The position numbers and the translations under genes were made by a program. A DNA stretch of 64,000 bases, taken from the NCBI GenBank assembly GCA_035548515.1, contig DASZSW010000013.1, positions 8,485-72,484 of the forward strand. Direction: 5' to 3'. Source of the stretch: DASZQY01 sp035548515. Lineage in GTDB: Bacteria > Pseudomonadota > Alphaproteobacteria > Rhizobiales > Kaistiaceae. The notes beneath the pieces were generated by a model. The model was not told the origin of the DNA. It ran no database searches and worked only from the letters and a program-made list of their open reading frames with translations. Shown piece by piece: positions 34,430-42,243 of the stretch; position 1 is the stretch's first letter; every line of letters starts with the position of its first letter.

Positions 34430-35391
34430 CCGGAGAGTCCCAGGCGCTCGCCAGCAAGGATCGCGGACGCGTCGTCGTCACGGGCGCCGCCGGCCTGGTC
34501 GGGCAAAATCTGATACCGCGCCTTAAGACGGTGGGCTTCGCCGACATCGTCGCCATCGACAAGCACCGCGCCAACGCTCGCGTGCTGCGCGAGCTGCATC
34601 CCGACATCCGCGTGATCGAGGCAGATCTGGCACGCGATGACGGGTGGCAGCCGCATCTCGCCGGCGCGCGGCGCCTGGTCATTTCTCATGCCCAGATCGG
34701 CGGGCTCGACGAGCGCGCGTTCACCGCGAACAATGTGACCGCAACCGAGCGCCTGCTGGCGGTCGCGCGCACCGCCGGCGTCGAGCATATTGTCCATGTC
34801 AGCTCATCGGTGATCAGCTCCGCCGCGGTCGACCTCTACACCGAGAGCAAGAAGGCCCAGGAACAGCGCGTGCTGGAAAGCGGCATTCCGGCGGCAATCC
34901 TGCGCCCGACGCTGATGTTTGGCTGGTTTGATCGCAAGCACGTCGGCTGGCTCGCCCGCTTCATGGCGAGGACCCCGGTGTTTCCGATTCCCGGCAACGG
35001 CCGCTACCTGCGCCAGCCTCTCTACGCCGGCGATTTCTCCAGCATCGTCGCCGCGGCGCTGGACCGGCGCATCACCGGAATGCACAATGTCTCGGGGCTC
35101 GACAAGATCGACTATATCGACCTCATTCGCGAGCTGCGCAGCGTGTTGGAACTGCGCACGCCAATCGTCCGCATACCATACCCCTTGTTCCGTGCCGCGC
35201 TCGGAACCTACGCCGTGTTCGATCGCGATCCGCCGTTCACTGTCAGCCAGCTCGAGGCGCTCGCAACCCCGGACGTGTTCGAGGTGACTGACTGGCCGGG
35301 TATCTTCGGCGTGACGCCAACGCCGCTGCTCGAGGCCCTTCGACAGACGTTTCGCGATCCCGTGCATTCATCGATCACACTGGACTTTTGA
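34426..35391 (+). CDS. NAD-dependent epimerase/dehydratase family protein
   Basis: A 321-residue extended SDR. The NAD-binding start is VVVTGAAGLVGQNLIPRLKT (GxxGxxG) and the catalytic pair is in YTESKKAQE, preceded by VSSSVISS. The family acts on nucleotide sugars; the substrate here is unknown. Its place inside the DprE operon, with 4-bp overlaps at both ends, suggests it works on the sugar being assembled or on a donor for it. It could also be a UDP-sugar epimerase that supplies the glycosyltransferases downstream. Confidence 0.82.
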   Translation: MTGESQALASKDRGRVVVTGAAGLVGQNLIPRLKTVGFADIVAIDKHRANARVLRELHPDIRVIEADLARDDGWQPHLAGARRLVISHAQIGGLDERAFTANNVTATERLLAVARTAGVEHIVHVSSSVISSAAVDLYTESKKAQEQRVLESGIPAAILRPTLMFGWFDRKHVGWLARFMARTPVFPIPGNGRYLRQPLYAGDFSSIVAAALDRRITGMHNVSGLDKIDYIDLIRELRSVLELRTPIVRIPYPLFRAALGTYAVFDRDPPFTVSQLEALATPDVFEVTDWPGIFGVTPTPLLEALRQTFRDPVHSSITLDF

Positions 35392-36692
35392 GATTGAGCA
35401 ACGTCGCAGTCATCGGTGCGGGAGTCATGGGGCTGGCGGCGGCATATCACGCCGCACGGGCCGGCCATTCCGTGACGGTGTTTGAGGCAGGGCCGGAAGC
35501 GGGCGGCATGGCGGCCCACTTCGATCTCGACGGTTTGTCGATCGAGCGGTTTTACCACTTCGTCTGCAAATCCGACGTTGCGACGTTCGCATTGCTGGAT
35601 CAGCTCGGGCTCGGCGACCGGTTGCGCTGGCGGCCTACGTCGATGGGATACTTCACCGGCGGCGAACTGCATCCCTGGGCCGATCCGGTTTCGCTACTGC
35701 GCTTCCCGGCGCTCGATCCGATCTCCAAGCTTCGGTACGGCGCGTTGATGTGGCTCTCCGCGTGGCGCGACACATGGGACGCGCTGGAACACGAATCGGC
35801 GCGCGCCTGGATCACGCGCTGGTGCGGAGCCAAAGTGTATGACCTGCTGTGGCGGCGCCTCTTCGACCTCAAGTTTTATGAGTACGCCGACAATATCTCG
35901 GCGGCGTGGGTGTGGACGCGCATCAAGCGGCTTGGACGATCGCGCCGCTCCATCTTCCAGGAGGAGCTGGGCTACATCGAGGGCGGCAGCCAGGTACTTG
36001 TCGAGGCGTTGGTCGCAGCCATCCGCGCCGCCGGCGGGCGCATCGTTCTGTCCACGCCGGTGGAGAAGGTGGTGACGGCGGATGGCGCCGTTGTCGCCGT
36101 CCGTGCCGGCGGCGTCCAGCACCCGGTGGATGCCGTGATCTCGACCGTGCCGACGCCGTTCGTCGGCGCAATGGCGCCGGACCTGCCCGAGGAGTGGCGC
36201 TCTCGCTACGCGGCGATCCGGAACATCGGCGTCGTGTGCGTTGTGTTCAAGCTGAGGCGCTCCGTCTCGCCGCACTTCTGGGTCAACATCGTCGACGACG
36301 AAATTTCAACGCCGGGCATCATCCAGTTCTCCAACCTTCGCCCCGTGCCGGACACCGTCGTCTACGTGCCGTACTACATGCCGACGACACAGCCGCGCTG
36401 GTCCTGGACCAACGACCAGTTCATCGCCGAGGCGCTCGCCGCAATACGGCGCGTCAATCCGTCCGTGACGGCCGCCGACGTGCTCCATGCCCAGGTCGGG
36501 CGGCTGCGCTACGCCCAGCCGGTCTGCCCGCCGGGCTTCGCCGCGATGCTGCCGCCCGTGCAGACACCGATCCGCGGCCTGCAGATCGCCGACACGTCGT
36601 TCTACTATCCCGAGGATCGTGGCATCTCCGAAAGCGTACACCTCGGCAAGCAGATGGCCGACGCGTTGGCCGCATCTCCGCTCCCGCCATGA
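35388..36692 (+). CDS. FAD/NAD(P)-dependent amine-oxidase-like oxidoreductase
   Basis: A 434-residue flavoprotein with an N-terminal Rossmann site (VAVIGAGVMGLAAAYHAARA, then VFEAGPEAGGMA). The C-terminal FAD loop is IRGLQIADTSFYYPEDRGIS. The overall plan is that of protoporphyrinogen-oxidase/UDP-galactopyranose-mutase-like proteins, which are often found in polysaccharide clusters. A redox or ring-contracting step on a lipid-linked or nucleotide sugar is possible, but no substrate can be named. It starts at TTG 35388, overlapping the epimerase stop; TTG 35394 is an alternative. Its stop overlaps the start of the GtrA gene. Confidence 0.82.
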   Translation: MRLSNVAVIGAGVMGLAAAYHAARAGHSVTVFEAGPEAGGMAAHFDLDGLSIERFYHFVCKSDVATFALLDQLGLGDRLRWRPTSMGYFTGGELHPWADPVSLLRFPALDPISKLRYGALMWLSAWRDTWDALEHESARAWITRWCGAKVYDLLWRRLFDLKFYEYADNISAAWVWTRIKRLGRSRRSIFQEELGYIEGGSQVLVEALVAAIRAAGGRIVLSTPVEKVVTADGAVVAVRAGGVQHPVDAVISTVPTPFVGAMAPDLPEEWRSRYAAIRNIGVVCVVFKLRRSVSPHFWVNIVDDEISTPGIIQFSNLRPVPDTVVYVPYYMPTTQPRWSWTNDQFIAEALAAIRRVNPSVTAADVLHAQVGRLRYAQPVCPPGFAAMLPPVQTPIRGLQIADTSFYYPEDRGISESVHLGKQMADALAASPLPP

Positions 36693-37105
36693 GTGAACCG
36701 CGCGCGACCAGCGCCGGAATGAAGCAGTTCGCCGGCTTCGTCATCGTTGGCGGAGTGGCCGCCGTCGCGAATGTGGGCGCCCGCATCCTGCTGAGCGAGG
36801 TCATGCGCTTCGAGGCTGCCGTCGTCGTCGCTTATTGCATCGGCGTCATGGTGGCGTTCGTCCTGAACCGGCGCTTCGTATTCCCCGAATCGTCGAGCCC
36901 GCACGGCAAGGCGCTCGGCCGCTTCATCGGCGTGAACGTCATAGCGCTGGCGCAGGTCTATGCCGTCAGCGTCCTGCTCGCCCGCCTCGTATTTCCGGCG
37001 ATCGGTTTCGGCTTCTATCCCGAGACCATCGCACACATCCTCGGCGTCGCGAGCCCGGTGCTGACCAGCTTCCTGCTGCACAAAAACTACACGTTCGCGA
37101 GTTGA
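36689..37105 (+). CDS. GtrA-family flippase-like membrane protein
   Basis: A 138-residue protein with four hydrophobic helices: FAGFVIVGGVAAVANVGARI, VVVAYCIGVMVAFVLNRRFV, IGVNVIALAQVYAVSVLLAR and the last near ILGVASPVLTSFLLHKNYTF. The NRRFVF motif after helix 2 and the KNYTF tail are typical of GtrA. GtrA proteins are thought to flip polyprenyl-phosphate-linked sugars to the outer face of the inner membrane, and mycobacterial relatives sit near the DprE genes. Here it is the sixth gene of the overlapping operon. It is the natural candidate to flip the lipid-linked arabinose to the periplasm. Confidence 0.87.
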   Translation: MSEPRATSAGMKQFAGFVIVGGVAAVANVGARILLSEVMRFEAAVVVAYCIGVMVAFVLNRRFVFPESSSPHGKALGRFIGVNVIALAQVYAVSVLLARLVFPAIGFGFYPETIAHILGVASPVLTSFLLHKNYTFAS

Positions 37106-37120
37106 CGCGGGGGGCGCGGC

Positions 37121-38293
37121 GTGGCGAAGGGATGGGTGCAACTCTTCGGCGGCCTCGCGACAGGCCTGATCCTGCTGCTTCACGCCAGGATCTACGTCCA
37201 GGACCCAGGCTTCTGGGCGGAAGACCTGAAGGTCTTCTGGCGCGATCAGTACGCGCATGGACTGGCTGCGTCTCTATTCAGTCCGTATTCCGGCTACCTG
37301 CACGCCGTACCGCGGTTGATCGCGTGGGGCGCGTGGGTATTTCCCATCGGCCTCCATCCCCTGGTCTATTTCTGGTCGGCGTTTGCGCTGACAGCGTGGA
37401 CCGGATCCCTCATCGCAGCCTCGGTCGGGAGCGCGTTTGCCGGCCTCGCCATGGCGGCAGCGCTGGTGGCCGTTCCGGACATCGGCGAGGTATGGCTGAC
37501 GCCGACAAATCTGCAGTGGGTTCTCGGCTGCGCGCTGCCGGTTGTTCTGCTGATGCCACGTTCGCCCGCCTTATTCGTTCGCATTCAGCAGGCGGTGCTT
37601 GTGGTACTCGCCGGATTAACCGGTCCGTTCGCGATTGTCGCGGCGCCGCTGTGGCTCGCTGCGCTTTGGCGCGCGTGGAGAACACCCGATGATTCCGGAG
37701 TTCCCACGCTGTCTGCGGCATTGGCCGCGCTGACGGCGGCGGTTCAGGGCGCGGTGCTGCTGGCAAATGCTGGAGACGGCCTCGGTGACAGAGGCGGCCT
37801 GCCGCAAGCGGTGGCGGCCGTCATGCAGCTGCTGCGAGCGCAGCCGGTTGGTCTCGCCTTGCTGACCGCTGCAATCTGCTGCGGCCTTCTGGTGCTCGCG
37901 CTCGCCCCGGCTCGCGACCGCGGCATAAGGCTGGGCTTCATCGTGTTTGGCGGCATCGCGCTGATTTCAGCTGCCACGAAACTGGGCGTCGATACCGCGT
38001 CGATCAGGCCATTGTCGGCCGGCGACCGTTATTTCTACGTGCCGACGGTGATGCTGTCCTTCGCGATGATCACCCTGGTCTCGTGGCCGTCGTCGCGTAT
38101 TGCGTGGGTGACTGCCCCAGCCGCGCTGGTCGTGTTAGCTGTCATGGTCGGCGTGGCCGTGACGACACCTCTGACGGCACGGCTGCCTGCCGCCTCGACC
38201 GGCGTCTGGCGGGAAATGTCCGCGGAGATCGGCAAGCGAACAGTCTCGATCACGATTCCCCCGCAGTGGACGATCGAGATACCTCCGAAATAG
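37121..38293 (+). CDS. Polytopic membrane protein, putative GT-C glycosyltransferase
   Basis: A 390-residue protein with about nine or ten membrane helices; family not recognised. After the first helix comes the loop VQDPGFWAEDLKVFWRDQYA. An acidic pair (ED) in the first outer loop is a hallmark of GT-C enzymes that use polyprenyl-phosphate sugars. The short C-terminal tail (VSITIPPQWTIEIPPK) would be periplasmic. It starts at GTG 37121, 15 bp after the GtrA gene, and is probably still in the operon. Its position right after a flippase for a lipid-linked pentose suggests it uses that donor, for instance to arabinosylate a glycan or protein. This is inference. Confidence 0.65.
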   Translation: MAKGWVQLFGGLATGLILLLHARIYVQDPGFWAEDLKVFWRDQYAHGLAASLFSPYSGYLHAVPRLIAWGAWVFPIGLHPLVYFWSAFALTAWTGSLIAASVGSAFAGLAMAAALVAVPDIGEVWLTPTNLQWVLGCALPVVLLMPRSPALFVRIQQAVLVVLAGLTGPFAIVAAPLWLAALWRAWRTPDDSGVPTLSAALAALTAAVQGAVLLANAGDGLGDRGGLPQAVAAVMQLLRAQPVGLALLTAAICCGLLVLALAPARDRGIRLGFIVFGGIALISAATKLGVDTASIRPLSAGDRYFYVPTVMLSFAMITLVSWPSSRIAWVTAPAALVVLAVMVGVAVTTPLTARLPAASTGVWREMSAEIGKRTVSITIPPQWTIEIPPK

Positions 38294-38339
38294 TCTAGAT
38301 CGCCCTCCGCCCGCCTGGAGGCGACCCGGACCCCGGCTC

Positions 38340-40670
38340 ATGATGAAACGCAACACGTGGATCGTGTCGTTGCTCCTGGCGATCGGAGTTCTGGTCGCCA
38401 TCGCGGGCGCGCTGGTGCCTTTCTACCCGATCATGCCGCATGCGGGGTTGGACGCATCGTGGTCATTGGCCATGAACGTCGCCGCCGGGCGTGGCCTGGC
38501 GTTCGGCACCGAAATCGCGTTCACGTTCGGGCCGCTGTCGGCCCTTTACACGCATTTCTACAGCCCGGCGAACTACGGCCTGGTGGTGGCGCTGTCGCTG
38601 TGGACGGCGCTGTGCCTCGCCGTCTGCGTTGCGACACTGCTGTGGGGCCGGCCTGTTGCGTCTGCGGTCGCGTTGGCCGTCGTCTATCTGTGCGCGATGG
38701 ACCTCAACGCGGTCATGCTCTTCTACTCGCTGGCCTACGTCTGCTTCGTCGCGAAATTCTTCGGACGCGATGCGCGTCGAACTCCTTACGAGTACGCAGC
38801 CGCCTGCCTGCTAAGCACCCCGATCGCGATTGCCGTCATCGTGAAGGGCAGCTTCATCGCTTCGAGTGTCATCGGTCTTGCGCTCGTGGTGGCGCAGCTT
38901 GTGCTGGCCCGCCGTTTCGTTTTGGTCGCGCTTGTCGCTGCCGCTGACATTGCGGTCCTCCTCCTGCTGTGGAGGCTCAGCGGGCAACACCTGGATACGC
39001 TCGGACCATACATTGCGGCGATGGCTCCCATCATCTCCGGATACACAGAGGCAATGGCGATATCGGGCGCCGGCCTCCGCGTCGTGCTCTACCTCGTGCT
39101 CTCTTTTTTCGTGCTCTACACGATCGCTTTGAACCACCGCTTCGATCTGCGATCGCCGCGTCTGTGGATCGATGGGCTGGCGTTCGCCGCGTTTCTTTTT
39201 CTGGCCTTCAAGGCCGGCTTCGTTCGTCACGACGGCCACGAGGTTGCCGCCGCAAGCGCGCTGTTCCTGGTGACGATTCCGATGATGGGGACGGTCGATG
39301 CGGCCGTCTTGCGCCAAGGCGCTTTCGCCTCCCTGGTGGCCGGGTTGATGATCGGCGGATACCTCACCCAAGGCGACCACGTCGGCTACACGCCGGGCAA
39401 GATCGTCGCCCGCGCGCTCAACACCGTGCGCTCGGTATTTGCTGGAAGCGCCGAGATCGTGGCCGGCGACCGCAACCTGCCGGCCGCCTACGCACAGGCG
39501 CTGGCAAGCATCCGGGAGGACCATCCGCTGCGTCCGATCGAGGGCACCGCCGATATCTATTCCTACGACCAGGCTCTCCTCATCGCGTCTGAGGCCGAAT
39601 GGGATCCGCGTCCTGTATTCCAAAGCTACTCGGCCTACGACCCCGTGCTTCTCGAGATGAACCGGGGGCATCTGGAGGGGCGCGACGCGCCCGACACCGT
39701 CGTGTTTGCAGTCCAGCCGATCGACGGACGCATGGCGTCTCTGGATGACGGCGCCAGTTGGCCGACGCTGGTGAGCACCTATCAGATCGCCGCCTTTGAT
39801 GGCACGTACGCGTACCTCCGCAAGAGGCCGGAAGGCGCGCTTGCCTTGGCGCGCACTTCTGTCGCGCCCGAGGAACATCGCCTCGGCGAAGCTTTCCAGA
39901 TGCCTCCCGCCGGTAGCGGCGACGCCGCCTTCGCATACGTGGAGGTGCGCCCGTCGCTGGCCGGCAAGATCGCGCAGCTGCTTTTCAAGGCGACTCCGCT
40001 ATCGCTCGAACTGACCATGGTGGACGGCAGCAAACGAAGCTACCGCACGATAGCCGGCATGATGAAGACGGGTTTCGTCATCTCGCCGGTTGTCGCGGCC
40101 ACCGCCGACTTTGTGTACTTCGCATCCGGCAACGCCGATGCTTTGGCCGGTGCCCGTGTGAAATCCGCCGCGATCACGCCAGCCCTGCCGTGGCTTCCGT
40201 TGTGGTCGTCGGTGTTCACGGTTCGCTACGATATTCTCCATCTTCCGCGGGAAACTCTGCCGCCCGACATTTTCCCGGAGCACGCGGAGATACCGAGACC
40301 GGCGCGCGAGAGCTGCAACGGAGTGATCGATTATTTGAATGGCAGCCTTCTGAGCGGCGCGAAGGAAGCACCGGCTCAGCGCGTGGTATCGGTCGAAGGT
40401 TGGCTCGCGTCGGCGTCCGGCATCGATGGTGTGCCGACCGACGTATCGGTCGAGGTCGACTTTGCCGATGGCACGAACGCCTTCTATCCAGCCAGTCGGA
40501 AACCGCGACCGGACGTCAATCGCCATCTTGGCGATTTATCGCTGCCCGACGTAGGCTACACAGCGCAGTTCGATATTGGGACGAAGGCCGCAAGCTCGAT
40601 CAGGATCGTCGCGAAGAAAGATTCCGCGGCGGTCGGCTGCAGTAATCTGGCGGTCCGCATGACGCAGTAA
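38340..40670 (+). CDS. Large membrane protein with periplasmic C-terminal domain, putative GT-C transferase
   Basis: A 776-residue protein not assigned to a known family. The N-terminal half (about 1-370) has roughly ten membrane helices. Its first outer loop is PHAGLDASWSLAMNVAAGRG, then GTEIAFTFGPLSALYT, resembling the first loop of GT-C enzymes. The remaining 400 residues are soluble and presumably periplasmic. They contain a segment on sugar- or peptide-like acceptor recognition that I cannot name, ending in beta-rich repeats (VVSVEGWLASASGIDG, VSVEVDFADGTNAFYPA) like a carbohydrate-binding domain. It starts at ATG 38340 or 38343. It is 46 bp from the preceding gene and is convergent with the minus-strand membrane protein at 40693. 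Confidence 0.7.
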   Translation: MMKRNTWIVSLLLAIGVLVAIAGALVPFYPIMPHAGLDASWSLAMNVAAGRGLAFGTEIAFTFGPLSALYTHFYSPANYGLVVALSLWTALCLAVCVATLLWGRPVASAVALAVVYLCAMDLNAVMLFYSLAYVCFVAKFFGRDARRTPYEYAAACLLSTPIAIAVIVKGSFIASSVIGLALVVAQLVLARRFVLVALVAAADIAVLLLLWRLSGQHLDTLGPYIAAMAPIISGYTEAMAISGAGLRVVLYLVLSFFVLYTIALNHRFDLRSPRLWIDGLAFAAFLFLAFKAGFVRHDGHEVAAASALFLVTIPMMGTVDAAVLRQGAFASLVAGLMIGGYLTQGDHVGYTPGKIVARALNTVRSVFAGSAEIVAGDRNLPAAYAQALASIREDHPLRPIEGTADIYSYDQALLIASEAEWDPRPVFQSYSAYDPVLLEMNRGHLEGRDAPDTVVFAVQPIDGRMASLDDGASWPTLVSTYQIAAFDGTYAYLRKRPEGALALARTSVAPEEHRLGEAFQMPPAGSGDAAFAYVEVRPSLAGKIAQLLFKATPLSLELTMVDGSKRSYRTIAGMMKTGFVISPVVAATADFVYFASGNADALAGARVKSAAITPALPWLPLWSSVFTVRYDILHLPRETLPPDIFPEHAEIPRPARESCNGVIDYLNGSLLSGAKEAPAQRVVSVEGWLASASGIDGVPTDVSVEVDFADGTNAFYPASRKPRPDVNRHLGDLSLPDVGYTAQFDIGTKAASSIRIVAKKDSAAVGCSNLAVRMTQ

Positions 40671-40692
40671 CGCCGTCGGTCGCGGTTCGCGC

Positions 40693-42243
40693 CTATGGCC
40701 GCGATGGATTCCGCGGCGACCCCGCACGGCCAACGGAAAATGCAAACATCGCAGCGAGGCCCGCGCCAAGCAAAGCTGGACCGGAAAGCAGGACACCCGA
40801 CTTCAATCGCCCGACGATTTGCGCGAACCGTCCCTTGAGCAGTGTGCGCTGACGCACGCCGTTGATGTCCGCGTCTGCAGGCCGGATCGCGTCGGGCAGC
40901 ATGGCCCGCACCATCGAATTCGAAAGTAGGTCGGCGAGGCGCTGCGGGCTGGGGTAGGGGATCGCGAGCATCGGCTTGTTGACAAGCGCGGCCATATCGC
41001 CGGACGCCAGATACGCCATCACGTTCTGCTGCTGGATAACGCCGTCGCGCCCGCGGCCCAACGCGCCGCTCCATCCCTCGTGGTAGCCAACGACAATCGT
41101 CGCCGTCACGATGACGAACACCCAGGTCGAAGCCGCCGCCGTTAGCCAAGCGCCCAGCCGTTGCCGCGTCGAGGAGTCCAGAATGGCGAAGAGCGCGACG
41201 AGATCGAGGGGCAGCGCGATCAGAACTATGTCAAGGTAACGAGCGGACAACGCACCCGCGGCGCGGCTGTAGGCCACTGATAACACCTGGGCGACGAGCC
41301 ATCCGGCAAGGCCGACGATCAGCCAGGTGCGACTGCGGGCAGGTAGCGGCACACGCACCGCCCTAAGGACGAACCACCCGAGCGGTAGATGCGCCAGAAT
41401 AACGCCACCCGGGATGCCGTGGAGCGGTACGGAGGCGATCGCCAAGGCCGCGTGGACGAAATCTGCCGGGCCTTTTGCGGAAATCTCGGTCGCAGCGAGC
41501 GGAACAGATCGGACCATTACCACGGCAATCGCAATCAGGAGGATGATCGCGAATACCTCGCGGCTATTGCGGCTGCGCACGCCGGTGGCGATCTGCGCAG
41601 CGGCCAATGCCGCGCCTGTTAACGGGCCCAGGGCTCCCGATGCCAGCGAGAAAAAAGCCGCGATCGCGCTCGCGACGCCGGCGAACCAGCCAGGCGAGAA
41701 AGCGGTAGCACGTGCCAACGCCAGCAACATGAGCGTCGAAAAGATGAGCAGAAAATAGAACTGGGACTGGAAGCCGGCGAGCGTGTTCTCCCAGCCGATC
41801 GGCAGGCCGAATGCCAGTGCCATGAATGCCAAAAAGACCATGCGTCGCGAGGCGTCGATGAGCGGCAACAGCAGCCAAGCCAGTCCGGTGACGAACGCAG
41901 CATGGATGACGGCGTTGAGCAGCATCTCCAGGATCGGATCCCATTCTCCCGCCAGCTCGAAAAGCACGAGCGCCATGAGACGCGTCAGAAGGATGCGGTG
42001 CTCATTGTGCGGCTCGATCAACGACGACAGCGAAAGGTGGCCGTCGAGATACGGGACGAACAAATTCGCGGCCTCGGCGTCCCACTGGTCCCAGTACGGC
42101 ACCGGGCTTCCGAAGGCGGCGATCAGCAGGACCTTGGTTCCAAAGACGATGAGAAAGAGTCCCGCCAAAGCGAGCCACGGGCCACCCGCTTGCGCGGCCG
42201 CCGGCTGAGCCTCTGTTGCGGCGGCGCTATCTTGCACCAGCAT
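40693..42243 (-). CDS. Polytopic membrane protein, putative GT-C glycosyltransferase
   Basis: A protein of about 516 residues with ten or more membrane helices and no named family. Its first outer loop, AFGSPVPYWDQWDAEAANLF, carries three acidic residues, and EPHNEHRILLTRL follows. This resembles the first-loop D/E motif of GT-C transferases and of the protein at 37121. The C-terminal 130 residues (from about IVVGYHEGWSGALGRGRDGV) are soluble apart from one final helix. ATG 42243 is used; the frame is also open to a GTG at 42273. Its 5' end overlaps the 3' end of the methyltransferase-glycosyltransferase gene, so the two form a minus-strand operon facing the DprE operon. Confidence 0.65.
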   Translation of the reverse strand: MLVQDSAAATEAQPAAAQAGGPWLALAGLFLIVFGTKVLLIAAFGSPVPYWDQWDAEAANLFVPYLDGHLSLSSLIEPHNEHRILLTRLMALVLFELAGEWDPILEMLLNAVIHAAFVTGLAWLLLPLIDASRRMVFLAFMALAFGLPIGWENTLAGFQSQFYFLLIFSTLMLLALARATAFSPGWFAGVASAIAAFFSLASGALGPLTGAALAAAQIATGVRSRNSREVFAIILLIAIAVVMVRSVPLAATEISAKGPADFVHAALAIASVPLHGIPGGVILAHLPLGWFVLRAVRVPLPARSRTWLIVGLAGWLVAQVLSVAYSRAAGALSARYLDIVLIALPLDLVALFAILDSSTRQRLGAWLTAAASTWVFVIVTATIVVGYHEGWSGALGRGRDGVIQQQNVMAYLASGDMAALVNKPMLAIPYPSPQRLADLLSNSMVRAMLPDAIRPADADINGVRQRTLLKGRFAQIVGRLKSGVLLSGPALLGAGLAAMFAFSVGRAGSPRNPSRP

